Assembly (NCBI RefSeq): GCF_001544515.1
Contig: NZ_FCOL02000009.1
Coordinates: 124,001-188,000 of the forward strand
Reading direction: 5' to 3'
DNA length: 64,000 nt
Source of the DNA: Caballeronia terrestris
GTDB lineage: Bacteria > Pseudomonadota > Gammaproteobacteria > Burkholderiales > Burkholderiaceae
Made by a program: the position numbers and the translations under genes. Positions within the stretch are counted from its first letter, which is position 1. Each line of letters starts with the position of its first letter. The notes under the pieces are model-generated. The model did no database searches. It was not told the origin of the DNA and was given only the letters and a program-made list of their open reading frames with translations. This document shows, piece by piece, positions 1 through 8,092 of the stretch.

Positions 1-1
1 G

Positions 2-175
2 CTCCTGTGCCTCGTCGCCGTGATTCCCGCGACGCTCTTCTGGCGCCATACGGTGCATCTGTTCTGCTTCGTCGTCGTGTTCGCGGCGACTTACGTGTGG
101 CTATACATCAGCATCGTGCGCTTCAAGGTGCCGCGCTGGATGGTGTTTCGCCGAGCGCATCCGCTGAAGAAATAA
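2..175 (+). CDS. C-terminal part of a membrane protein (truncated by window start)
   Basis: The reading frame is open from base 2 to a TAA at 173-175 and gives 57 residues. Two hydrophobic stretches (LLCLVAVIPATLF and LFCFVVVFAATYVWLYISIV) are separated by a short polar turn, and the tail is basic (RFKVPRWMVFRRAHPLKK). This suggests the end of an integral inner-membrane protein with a cytoplasmic C-terminus. The family cannot be identified from this fragment. A strong hairpin begins at its stop codon. Confidence 0.6.
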   Translation, partial: LLCLVAVIPATLFWRHTVHLFCFVVVFAATYVWLYISIVRFKVPRWMVFRRAHPLKK

Positions 176-194
176 GGCCGGACTAGCCGGCCTT
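174..194. terminator. Bidirectional Rho-independent terminator
   Basis: Perfect 8-bp stem AAGGCCGG / CCGGCCTT with a 5-nt loop (ACTAG), flanked by T and A residues on the two strands. It lies between the converging membrane-protein gene and the hydrolase gene, so it can end both transcripts. Confidence 0.8.
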
Positions 195-204
195 TCGCGC
201 AGGT

Positions 205-1026
205 TTATGACTCGAGGAACGCCAGCAAGTCCGCGTTGACCTTGTCGGCCTCGACGGTGCACATGCCATGCTGGCCGCCCGGATACACCTTCAGCGTCGA
301 GCCCTTCACGATCTTCGACGCCAGTTCAGCCGCCGCGTGAATCGGCACGATCTGGTCGTCGTCGCCATGCAGGAAGAGCGTCGGGATGTCGAACTTCTTC
401 AGATCCTCGGTGTAATCGACCTCCGAGAACTGCTTGATGCATTCGTAATGCCCCTTGATGCCGCCGCGCATGCCCTCCAGCCAGAACAAATCGATGATGC
501 CCTGCGACACCTTCGCGCCGTCCCGATTGAAGCCATAGAACGGCATCGCCAGATCCTTGTAGAACTGCGAGCGATTGGCGGTGACGCCTGCGCGGATACC
601 ATCGAACACGTCGATCGGCAGGCCGCCGGGGTTCGCCTCGGTCTTGAGCATCAGCGGGGGGACCGCGCCGATCAGCACCGCTTTCGCGACGCGCTTCGTG
701 CCGTGACGACCGATGTAGTGCGCGACTTCCCCGCCGCCCGTCGAATGTCCGACGAGCGTCGCGCCGGTGATGTCGAGCGTGTCGAGGAGCGCGGCGAGGT
801 CGTCGGCGTAGGTGTCCATCTCGTTGCCTTCCGACGGCTGGCCCGAGCGTCCGTGGCCGCGCCGGTCATGCGCGATCACGCGATAGCCCTTCTGCGAAAG
901 GAACAGCATCTGCGGGTCCCACGCGTCGGAATCGAGCGGCCAGCCGTGCGAGAAGACCACCGGCTTGCCGCTGCCCCAGTCCTTGTAATAGATCTCGGTG
1001 CCGTCCGTCGTCTTGATCGTGCTCAT
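205..1026 (-). CDS. Alpha/beta hydrolase, non-heme chloroperoxidase type
   Basis: Predicted 273-residue alpha/beta hydrolase of the cofactor-free chloroperoxidase/arylesterase group. Visible motifs are the oxyanion strand [11 protein letters not shown], the nucleophile elbow GHSTGGGE (Ser), the acid in [12 protein letters not shown] and the catalytic His in GGQHGM near the C-terminus. Together these form the Ser-Asp-His triad. The start at 1026 (MSTIKTTDG) is chosen because AAGGAG lies about 9 nt upstream; an upstream extension to 1179 is arginine- and proline-rich and unlike the family. Family members perform ester hydrolysis or perhydrolysis in the cytoplasm; the natural substrate here is unknown. 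It appears monocistronic, facing the terminator at 174-194. Confidence 0.9.
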   Translation of the reverse strand: MSTIKTTDGTEIYYKDWGSGKPVVFSHGWPLDSDAWDPQMLFLSQKGYRVIAHDRRGHGRSGQPSEGNEMDTYADDLAALLDTLDITGATLVGHSTGGGEVAHYIGRHGTKRVAKAVLIGAVPPLMLKTEANPGGLPIDVFDGIRAGVTANRSQFYKDLAMPFYGFNRDGAKVSQGIIDLFWLEGMRGGIKGHYECIKQFSEVDYTEDLKKFDIPTLFLHGDDDQIVPIHAAAELASKIVKGSTLKVYPGGQHGMCTVEADKVNADLLAFLES

Positions 1027-1216
1027 CTGCGAAGCTCCTTGGTTGTGCGGCGGCGGCTTTTTTCGGCCGCCGCCAAGGTCAGTGTGCTGTGCGTGTGTGA
1101 CGTGTGACGGTGCGGCGGAGGTGGCGCGCATTGTCGAGCGTTCGCGCGCAGGCCCGCTCGCGACGGGCACAGGCAGCATCGTCGCGCAAACCGGGGAAAG
1201 TTTCAGGGATGGGGGG

Positions 1217-1696
1217 TTACGACTTGTCGACGCTGAGCGCGTACCACACAGCGTAGCGCTTCTTCACCAGCGCTTCGACGCTCGAAACGCTCATGATCAA
1301 ATCGTCGACTGCCTTGACGGACGGCGGCGGCGCCGGCGACTCGTAGATCTTCTGGTTGCGCTGACGGGTCGCGTATTCGATCTCCGAGCGGTCGTCGAGA
1401 TCGAGGTCGGGCTTCAGATGGTCCAGCAAGGTGCCGATGACCTTGACGCGATGCCCGTCGCCACCGCCGGGCGCGAGTCCATACAGGTAGACGAAGCCGA
1501 CCGCCAGCGCATGCACGGCTTCATACGCGTTCGCGTAACGGACGAGCGGCGCGTGCCGGTCGTCTTTGGCGGCCTGCAGAAACGACGCCGTGTTGCGCCG
1601 GAACTGCACGGCGTTGTTCGCCGCAAAGGGCGTCTTGCGGACAAAGCCGGCATTAAGCATGTCCGAGAGGTGTTTAGTCAGCGGAAGAGGAAACAT
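1217..1696 (-). CDS. HEPN-like protein paired with a nucleotidyltransferase
   Basis: 159 residues from [10 protein letters not shown]. The middle of the protein ([20 protein letters not shown]) looks like the first helix pair of HEPN domains. A later RQRNQKIYE resembles the R-N-x-x-x-Y/H end of HEPN RNase motifs, but the usual histidine is not evident. The start at 1696 overlaps the upstream nucleotidyltransferase gene by 23 nt, implying translational coupling. HEPN/MNT pairs commonly act as toxin-antitoxin modules in which the MNT protein adenylylates the HEPN RNase. That function here is an inference from gene order. A longer N-terminus to 1768 is possible but would overlap the neighbour by 95 nt. 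Confidence 0.65.
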   Translation of the reverse strand: MFPLPLTKHLSDMLNAGFVRKTPFAANNAVQFRRNTASFLQAAKDDRHAPLVRYANAYEAVHALAVGFVYLYGLAPGGGDGHRVKVIGTLLDHLKPDLDLDDRSEIEYATRQRNQKIYESPAPPPSVKAVDDLIMSVSSVEALVKKRYAVWYALSVDKS

Positions 1697-2240
1697 CGAG
1701 AATGATCTTTGGGCCGTGGTCGATGGATTCCAGCACCGGGTCCGACGCGCGCTTTTGCTCCCATTCATCCTCCGGATACACGCTCACGTGGACTTCGCGA
1801 CCGAGTTCCTTGCCCGCCGCATCGAGTTCATGCTGAACGCGGCCGAGACGCGCATCGCCGATGACCATCACGTCGATGTCGCTTGCCGGTCCCGCCGTGC
1901 CCGCCGCCATCGAGCCGAAGATGAACGCGTATTTCACCTTGTCGCGAAACGACGCCAGCGCGCGCTCGATCGGCTCCTTCAGGCCGAAACTCTTCACCGC
2001 GATCTGCCGCAGTTCGGGATACAACGGATGATCGGTGTTCGCCTGGTAGACGGCGCGACCCGCCGGAGGCTGGCGGATCACGTTGCCATCGACCAAACGC
2101 GCGACGAAATCCTGCGTCGAACTGCGTCCGCCGCCGCCCAGGGCGAACAGCTCGGATAGCGAGTAGCCGCGCTCCGGATTGAGGACGAGCGCGCCCAGGA
2201 TGCGCTGCTGTTTGGGGGTGAGTAGGAAGTCGGCGAGCAT
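1674..2240 (-). CDS. Winged-HTH nucleotidyltransferase (MNT) protein
   Basis: 188 residues. Residues 1-75 form a winged helix-turn-helix (LTPKQQRILGALVLN, YSLSELFALGG, STQDFVARLVDGNVI). Residues 95-160 carry a minimal nucleotidyltransferase fold with the signature GSMAAGTAGPASDIDVMVIG, whose GS and D-x-D bind metal and NTP. HTH-MNT fusions next to HEPN proteins are known in toxin-antitoxin-like modules, where the MNT part neutralises the HEPN partner and the HTH may autoregulate. Its 3' end overlaps the HEPN-like gene. An inverted repeat 68-109 bp upstream is a good candidate operator. Confidence 0.8.
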   Translation of the reverse strand: MLADFLLTPKQQRILGALVLNPERGYSLSELFALGGGGRSSTQDFVARLVDGNVIRQPPAGRAVYQANTDHPLYPELRQIAVKSFGLKEPIERALASFRDKVKYAFIFGSMAAGTAGPASDIDVMVIGDARLGRVQHELDAAGKELGREVHVSVYPEDEWEQKRASDPVLESIDHGPKIILDVSSSAD

Positions 2241-2307
2241 GGGGATACCGTTTCGCTGGTACGCACTCGAAAACCGGCACTTGGAAATTGGGCACTTCGA
2301 AAGCGGA

Positions 2308-2349
2308 AAGTACCGGAAACCGGTAACAATGTACCGCTTTCCGGTACTT
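2308..2349. promoter_or_regulatory. Nested inverted repeat, candidate operator of the HTH-MNT/HEPN pair
   Basis: A perfect 12-bp inverted repeat, AAGTACCGGAAA (2308-2319) and TTTCCGGTACTT (2338-2349), encloses two smaller palindromes, ACCGG-AAA-CCGGT (2312-2324) and GTACCG-CTTTC-CGGTAC (2331-2347). It lies just upstream of the HTH-MNT gene. No T-tract follows, so an operator is more likely than a terminator. Confidence 0.6.
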
Positions 2350-2374
2350 CGAGCAACGTCTTTTTAGTGCGCCG

Positions 2375-3463
2375 TCAAGCCACCGCCGCCCGTGGCATCC
2401 GTTTCGTCACCTCATGCGCGACCGCCAGATACCTCGCGGCCGTATCCGCGAGCGTCAGCCCGCCGAGCGGACGCACCGAACGCGGCTCGCGCAGCGCCGC
2501 CACGAGCGCGCTCGCGTACGCGGCGGTATCGTCGGGATCGCAGAGGTGGACGCCCGGGAAATCCGCGGCGAAGCTGAACGGCCGGATCGTGCTCGCGACC
2601 ACCGGCACGCCCGATGCCAGCGCCTCCAGAAACGCGATGCTGTGCCCTTCCGAACGCGACGGCATCGCGAAGACGCGCGACTCCAGCAGCAGGTCCGCCA
2701 CATCCGAGCGCGGCCCGTGCAGGCTAACCCGCGCCGACAACCCGAGCTTCGCGACGAGATCGCCCACGGCCGCGTGATACGCCGGGTCCTCGATCACGCC
2801 GCACAGCAAGAGCCGCGCCTCGGGCACCGTCTGGATCACGCGCTCGAACGCGTGCACCGTCGACAACTGGTTCTTCACCGACGTATACCGCCCGATCTGC
2901 ACGATCTGCGCGCCGCCATCGACACCGTCGATACCGGCGAGCGGCCGCCGCGCGAAACGCGCCATGTCGACGCCGTTCGGAATCAGCGTCATCGACGGAT
3001 GGCGGCCGACCGCGCCCACGTAATCGTCGATATTCGACGGCGACACCGCGATCACCGCCCGCGCGCGCCGCGACAGCATCCGCTCGACGCGCCGGAACAT
3101 GAGGCTCTCGAAGTCGTTCGTGGCGGAGTGCATCACATACACGACCGGCACGTTTAGCGGCAACGTGCGCGCGTAGAACGCGGGAATCGTCGCGTGCGCG
3201 AACAGCACGTCGGCACGGTAGCGCCTGACCGTCCGGTACAGGCTCCACAGCTTGCCGACACGCCCGTGCACGCGCTCCGGAAAAAGGCACTGCACGCCGT
3301 TCGCGACCAGTTCGGTCTGGAGCGCAACGAAATCGTCGTGTGGGGGCGTGAGCGCGGTCACGCCCACCGTCTCGCCGCCGCGCTGCTGATAGATCGCGAG
3401 GTCCTTCGCCAGCACTTCCGCGCCCGACAGGCGCGGAGCCAGAACGAGGTGCAGTATGCGCAT
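2375..3463 (-). CDS. Glycosyltransferase family 4
   Basis: 362-residue GT-B retaining glycosyltransferase. The N-terminal Rossmann half opens with MRILHLVLAPRLSGAE. The C-terminal donor-binding half has QIGRYTSVKNQ and the E-x7-E-like signature SRSEGHSIAFLEALASGVPVV (residues about 280-300), typical of nucleotide-sugar binding in GT4. Translation starts at 3463 as TGATG, overlapping the stop of the Wzx-like flippase gene by one base, so the two are co-expressed. It probably adds one sugar to the lipid-linked repeat unit on the cytoplasmic face. Donor and acceptor cannot be read from sequence. Confidence 0.88.
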   Translation of the reverse strand: MRILHLVLAPRLSGAEVLAKDLAIYQQRGGETVGVTALTPPHDDFVALQTELVANGVQCLFPERVHGRVGKLWSLYRTVRRYRADVLFAHATIPAFYARTLPLNVPVVYVMHSATNDFESLMFRRVERMLSRRARAVIAVSPSNIDDYVGAVGRHPSMTLIPNGVDMARFARRPLAGIDGVDGGAQIVQIGRYTSVKNQLSTVHAFERVIQTVPEARLLLCGVIEDPAYHAAVGDLVAKLGLSARVSLHGPRSDVADLLLESRVFAMPSRSEGHSIAFLEALASGVPVVASTIRPFSFAADFPGVHLCDPDDTAAYASALVAALREPRSVRPLGGLTLADTAARYLAVAHEVTKRMPRAAVA

Positions 3464-4713
3464 CACGCCTCCCTGACGGTTCGAAAGAGCATCCACCCCG
3501 CCGCCGACGCGAGCCCGACCGTCATCGCCCATGCGATGCCGGTGACGCCCCACAGGTGCGTCGCAACGGGCACGGTCACGCACAGCACGACCGCCTGGAT
3601 GATGGACGCGTGCGTCGCGACCTTCGGCAAGCCGACGGCGCGCAGCCACGACACCAGCACCGCGATCACCGCGCCGATCGCCATGTTGATCACGAAGATG
3701 CGAAAGAGCGGCACGGCGCTGAGCCACGCGGGCCCGAGCACGAACATGAAGAGCGGCTCCGCGACGAGCCGCAGTACGATCACGAGCGCCGCGAGGCCGA
3801 TCGCCGCAAGCACGAGATAACGCCTGAAAAGCCGCCGCGCGGACTCCACATCCCGTCGATGATGCTCGGAGAACGTCGGAAAGAGATACTGCGACATCGC
3901 GATGGCGGCATCGGCGAGCAGCATCTGCGCGAGCTTCGACGACATCTGGTAGGCGCCCAACTGAAGCGGCCCGAGCAGCTTGGCGACGATCACCTTGTCG
4001 AACTGATTCAGCAGAAGATTCACGACACTGCCCGCCCAGATCCAGCGGCTGAAATTCACGTAGTGCCCGATGCCGGAGAACGCGAGCCTTACAGGCGGAC
4101 GCGGCGACATCGTGGTCCAGGTGAGCGTGGTCTTGAGCAGTTCGCCCGCAAGCAGGCCGATCAGCACCGAGTACGCGCCCGCACCGGCCAGCGCGCAGGC
4201 GAGACCGACCGCGCAGTCGACGAACGCCGTCGATGTCTCGACGCCCGCGAGCTTCTGGAAGCCGCGCTGGCGCGTCACGATGAAATACGCGGGCGATGCG
4301 ATGCCGCGCAGAATCGGCAGGACGGCGGCGAGAAACAGGAGCCCGATCGATCCCGTCAGATGGAACTGGCTGCTCATGAACGGCGCGAGCGCGGCGAGCA
4401 GCACGCCGATCAGCACGCCGCGCGCCGCGAGTGTCGTCCAGACGGCACCGAGTTCGCCGTGCGTCGGCGCGTCGTGGCCCTGGACCACAGCCTGCGCGAG
4501 TCCCGTATCGGAGAGCGATTCGGCGATCGCGACCGCGAGCAGTGCCACGCTGACCGCGCCGATCGCCTCCGGCCCGAGAATCCGGCCGATGGCGAGAAAT
4601 TTGACCGCGACCAGCCCCCGTACCACTACCTGTTGCAGCAGTACCCAAAACGCCGCATCGTGATCGAATCGCGCGCGCGCCGGTAGAAACGAAAGCCGGA
4701 CAGATCTCACCAA
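3463..4713 (-). CDS. Wzx-like polysaccharide flippase (PST/MOP family)
   Basis: 416 residues with about 12 hydrophobic segments across the whole length, including LLQQVVVRGLVAVKFLAIGR near the N-terminus, where PST flippases have a conserved start with G-R-x-L-G-P-x-x-x-G (here GRILGPEAIG). It would move undecaprenyl-diphosphate-linked repeat units across the inner membrane. No ATG is near: TTG at 4713 or GTG at 4710 follow GGGGAA, so the exact start is uncertain. It is coupled to the downstream GT4 by a one-base stop/start overlap. It is separate from the main EPS operon but is the only flippase seen in the window. Confidence 0.85.
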   Translation of the reverse strand: MVRSVRLSFLPARARFDHDAAFWVLLQQVVVRGLVAVKFLAIGRILGPEAIGAVSVALLAVAIAESLSDTGLAQAVVQGHDAPTHGELGAVWTTLAARGVLIGVLLAALAPFMSSQFHLTGSIGLLFLAAVLPILRGIASPAYFIVTRQRGFQKLAGVETSTAFVDCAVGLACALAGAGAYSVLIGLLAGELLKTTLTWTTMSPRPPVRLAFSGIGHYVNFSRWIWAGSVVNLLLNQFDKVIVAKLLGPLQLGAYQMSSKLAQMLLADAAIAMSQYLFPTFSEHHRRDVESARRLFRRYLVLAAIGLAALVIVLRLVAEPLFMFVLGPAWLSAVPLFRIFVINMAIGAVIAVLVSWLRAVGLPKVATHASIIQAVVLCVTVPVATHLWGVTGIAWAMTVGLASAAGWMLFRTVREA

Positions 4714-5095
4714 GGTATTCCCCGCGCTGCTGGCTGTTGCAAACCGCGGTGCGGTGGCGTCTCGCGAGCGTTTTGAGCTCGTGGCGGCTACGGCACGCGT
4801 TCAAGGTGGCGACTAGGGGCGCAGCGATCGAGCGCCCGTGCTTTATCCCACGAAGTATGCAAAAGGTATCGTGGCAAAGACCACAATGGACGCCAACCCG
4901 TAGTCGAAATCGGCCCGAAACGTCATATCGTGTGGGCTTTGCCACTGTCTTTTGACGCCGGAAAACCACGCGACTTTGGCGCTTGTCGCACGCGCCACGG
5001 TGCTAGTGTTGGGTTTCGTCGGCTCAATGCCGCTTGCTGCGCGCCAAAACGCATGACGGCGCGCACCTCACACTTTTCCGACACGTTTTCGACGC
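4714..5095. other. Divergent intergenic region between flippase and glycosyltransferase genes
   Basis: 382 bp without a supportable gene. It should hold promoters for both diverging units, but no convincing -35/-10 pair was found on either strand. Confidence 0.5.
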
Positions 5096-6298
5096 ATGAT
5101 AAACGACACCGTCCTGATCATCGAGCCGAACTTCAGTGGCCATCGCTGGCGATACGCCGAATGGGCGGCGAACGCCTACATGGAAGCGGGTTATCGCTGC
5201 GTCATCGTGACGGAGCCTTCCAACGCGAGTCATCCGCTCGTCGCGCGGCTGCAGGCGGAGGACCGAGCGGAATTGCAGATAGCGCTCGTCGCGCCGCCGG
5301 AACGCAGCGGACGCCGGGGGCTGTCGTCGATCAGTTATGCGCGCTTTCATCAGGACTTTCGGCACGCGTATGACGTCGCGAGCCGCGGGCGCGGCGTCGC
5401 GCTGGTGGTCGTGCCTTACGTCGATTACTTTTTTCTCGCGCTGCCCTTCCTCGGCTCACCGTTCGGCGCGACGCCGTGGGTCGGCATCACGATGCGCTCG
5501 AATTTTCATCACGATCAGGTGGGCGTGAGGGCGCCGCGTCGTCCGCTCGTGAACGCCGCGAAGACGCAGCTCTTCATGCGCGCGATCCGCACACGCGGCC
5601 TGAAAACGCTCCTCACCATCGATCCGACGCTCGCCGGCTGGTGGACGGATATCGGGCATCGTGGTTTGAATGCGTCGGCGGCAGCTGCCGCGATCGAATA
5701 TCTCGCCGATCCGTTCCCCGATGCGCGCGCCGCCGAGCCTGAGCTCGCGAAGGCGCGTCTCGGACTTGGCAGCGGCAAGCACGTGCTCGTCTATGGCGCG
5801 ATCAACGACCGCAAGGGGATATTCGAGCTTGCCGCGGCGCTTGCCGCGCGGCCCGCGTCGAAGGAAGCGCCGACGCTCGTGATCGCGGGCGCGCAGGACG
5901 AGGAAGTGCGCGCTTCGCTCAAGGCGGCGACCTCGAAACTCGTGCCGGCGCCGGTCGTGCTCGACAGGTTCATCTCGATCGAAGCGGAGCTCGATCTCTT
6001 CTCCGCGTGCGATGTCGTGTGGCTCGGCTACAAGGGACACTACGGCATGAGCGGCGTGCTCGTGCAGGCGTATCGCTTCGGCAAGCCGGTGATCGCGACG
6101 GCGGATGGGCTCATCGGATGGTTCTGCAGGACGGGGGAACTGGGTCCGGTGGTCGATGACCTTTCGGTGGCATCGATCAATCGCGCGCTCGATGTGGTGC
6201 TCGCGGGTGTGCCCCATGCGACGCCGGGTGCACAGCATTTGCTCGAGCGTAATACGCTCAGTCAGTTCAAGAAGACGTTGCGGCAGGCGGTGATCTGA
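5096..6298 (+). CDS. Glycosyltransferase (GT4/GT-B type)
   Basis: 400 residues starting MINDTVLIIEPNFSGHRW, a GT-B N-terminal motif with a short GHR turn. The C-terminal half has VLVYGAINDRKGIFEL and ACDVVWLGYKGHYGMSGVLVQAYRFGKPVIAT, the donor-binding region typical of GT4-like enzymes, although the canonical first Glu of E-x7-E is replaced. It stands alone on the plus strand, ends at a very strong terminator and probably serves EPS repeat-unit assembly. Substrates are unknown. Confidence 0.8.
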   Translation: MINDTVLIIEPNFSGHRWRYAEWAANAYMEAGYRCVIVTEPSNASHPLVARLQAEDRAELQIALVAPPERSGRRGLSSISYARFHQDFRHAYDVASRGRGVALVVVPYVDYFFLALPFLGSPFGATPWVGITMRSNFHHDQVGVRAPRRPLVNAAKTQLFMRAIRTRGLKTLLTIDPTLAGWWTDIGHRGLNASAAAAAIEYLADPFPDARAAEPELAKARLGLGSGKHVLVYGAINDRKGIFELAAALAARPASKEAPTLVIAGAQDEEVRASLKAATSKLVPAPVVLDRFISIEAELDLFSACDVVWLGYKGHYGMSGVLVQAYRFGKPVIATADGLIGWFCRTGELGPVVDDLSVASINRALDVVLAGVPHATPGAQHLLERNTLSQFKKTLRQAVI

Positions 6299-6318
6299 AG
6301 GCTTCGGTGGCACGCTGA

Positions 6319-6358
6319 AAATGCAAAAAGCGGCGCACGTGCGCCGCTTTTTGCATTT
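6319..6358. terminator. Strong bidirectional terminator
   Basis: A 40-bp perfect palindrome with 20-bp arms centred between 6338 and 6339. Its core GCGGCGCAC/GTGCGCCGC is flanked by A5 and T5. It sits between two converging genes (glycosyltransferase, acyltransferase) and supplies a U-tract on both strands. Confidence 0.92.
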
Positions 6359-6376
6359 GGCGAAGAGCGACTTACA

Positions 6377-7540
6377 TCACGAAACATGCCCCGCCGCAGG
6401 CACTTCGATCGGACGCTTCCGCTTCGCCGGATACAGCGCATCGCGAATCCGGAGAAACGGAAACTCGACCGCGCGCGTCGTCACATACCCGACGATTGTC
6501 GCGATCGCGAACTGCGCCGCCATGATGGCGAACCAAGAAGGAATCGCTGGCAGCCCCATCGCCGATGCCTTGCGAATCAGGATGTCGCCGGGCGCGAGCG
6601 CGAGCGAATGCCACAAGTAAATGCCATACGAATAAAGCCCGATCCAGCCGACCCCGCGATAGATCCGCGATCCGCGAATCGATCCCGAGTATTCGAGCGT
6701 GAGCACGATGAGCGCGGTGAAGCCGATAGCCTGGATCGTATAGCCGATGCTCTGGTCGAGCGCGACGCTGCGCGTGCCGAACACGAGCCACGCGACGAGG
6801 AGCACGACCGTCGCGATCAGCGTCTTCTTGCGCACGGCGAGCCATTGGTATGCGGCGGGCTTCATCCAGTAGATCGCGGCGAGCATCACGCCGAAAAGCA
6901 GGCTGTCGATGCGGTACTGCGTATAGAAGAACGTCCCGTTCAAGTCGCCATTCGCGACCGCCGCGCTGCGCGCGACGAGCACGAGCATGCAGATCGCGAA
7001 AAGCACGCCGAGAATCGCGTTGGCTCTCAGCTTGAGCCTTGCGAAGCCGATCAGCAGCACAGGCAGGAACAGATAGAAATGCTCCTCGACGGCAAGACTC
7101 CACGTCTGCGCAATCGACGACCCGAAATAGTTCTGCATGTGCGTCAAGTTCTGCACGAGGAACGTGCTCGTCGGATGGCGTCCCGCAAATACATGAAAGA
7201 GGATCAGCACGTAGTACGCCGGCCAGATCTTGAACATCCGCCGGACGATGAAACGGCCCGCATCGATGCGTCCGTCCTGCGAGTATTGCTTCAACAACAA
7301 TCCGCCGACGAGAAAGCCCGAGAGCGTAAAGAACAGGTTCACGCCTTCGTGGCCGAAGCTCTTCAGCGGCATCTCGATCGCCGCGATGATTGCGCTGCCC
7401 GTCGGGTACGAATGGAAGTGATAGCCCATCACCGCGATGATGGCGATTCCGCGGATGAAATCGAGTTCGATCGAGCGGGCCGGTCCTGGTGCCGGTGCCT
7501 GCCTGGATGACTGAGTGCGTGAAGCGCCGAACCAGCCCAT
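6377..7540 (-). CDS. Acyltransferase family 3 (OafA/YrhL type) membrane O-acyltransferase
   Basis: 387 residues with about 10 transmembrane segments. Family-3 hallmarks are the N-terminal ELDFIRGIAIIAVMGYHFH (R-G-x-A-x-x-x-V with the catalytic His) and GVNLFFTLSGFLVGGLL (F-F-x-x-S-G-F). TWSLAVEEHFYLFLP is the conserved W-S-L-x-x-E-x-x-F motif. Such enzymes O-acetylate or O-acylate polysaccharide sugars, moving acyl groups across the inner membrane. The start at 7540 (MGWFGASRT) has GAGGGGGAA upstream; an extension to 7876 is arginine-rich and unlike the family. Convergent with the preceding glycosyltransferase gene. Confidence 0.9.
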   Translation of the reverse strand: MGWFGASRTQSSRQAPAPGPARSIELDFIRGIAIIAVMGYHFHSYPTGSAIIAAIEMPLKSFGHEGVNLFFTLSGFLVGGLLLKQYSQDGRIDAGRFIVRRMFKIWPAYYVLILFHVFAGRHPTSTFLVQNLTHMQNYFGSSIAQTWSLAVEEHFYLFLPVLLIGFARLKLRANAILGVLFAICMLVLVARSAAVANGDLNGTFFYTQYRIDSLLFGVMLAAIYWMKPAAYQWLAVRKKTLIATVVLLVAWLVFGTRSVALDQSIGYTIQAIGFTALIVLTLEYSGSIRGSRIYRGVGWIGLYSYGIYLWHSLALAPGDILIRKASAMGLPAIPSWFAIMAAQFAIATIVGYVTTRAVEFPFLRIRDALYPAKRKRPIEVPAAGHVS

Positions 7541-7987
7541 GCGTTCCCCCTCGTTGCGAAGGTCTCGTTGACCACGGTCCTCGTTGCGCTCGAAGCAGCG
7601 CTGTAAGGGACCTTTTACATGACGAACCCGCTGCTGTGGAGCGGACGCCACACGCGCCGGTTTTTCCCCGGCACGACGCACGCTCATACGAAATAAACGC
7701 GCGAAAATGCGCTTGTTGCGCGTCTTCTTCCGGCCTATGAATCTTCTGCCGGGAATGGCGTTTCGATCCGCCAACATCCGGTCGTTCGCCGACATCGGAT
7801 GCGCCGGGTGTCGGCGCTGCAACATTTCCCGCAGTGTGCTCCAGGCCCGCGAGACGATGCGTGGCGTGGCGCACATGGGAGTCTGTCGTTTCGCGCCGAA
7901 CGCTAGTTCTTAGGCGCCGCCGCGAAGGCGTGCACTTTATGCCGCTGCTATATTCGACTCACAAATACGGGGGTACCCGGAGAGGGC
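7541..7987. other. Intergenic region upstream of acyltransferase and polymerase genes
   Basis: About 450 bp without a supportable gene. It separates the leftward acyltransferase from the rightward polymerase gene. A TATATT at about 7950 could be a -10 element, but no matching -35 is visible. Confidence 0.4.
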
Positions 7988-8080
7988 CGTGACTGCCGGC
8001 GCGCGAGGCGCGACAATGGTCTTCAAGGGTATGCAGCGGCTTCGCAGTCGCCACGAAGAGCTTAAAGACCAGTAGTCACG
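7988..8080 (+). promoter_or_regulatory. Nested stem-loop leader upstream of the polymerase gene
   Basis: Three nested stems are visible in order. CGTGACT (7988-7994) pairs with AGTCACG (8074-8080). GGTCTTcAAG (8018-8027) pairs with CTTaAAGACC (8061-8070) with one mismatch. CTTCG (8040-8044) pairs with CGAAG (8054-8058). The structure ends 12 nt before the ATG of the Wzy-like gene, so it could gate the ribosome-binding site. No known riboswitch class was recognised. Confidence 0.5.
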
Positions 8081-8092
8081 AGCGAGATCGAC

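Noticed and set aside
3556-4686. Long plus-strand frame opposite the flippase gene
   Set aside because: It is the antisense shadow of the flippase; the translation is Arg/His/Asp-rich with no domain.
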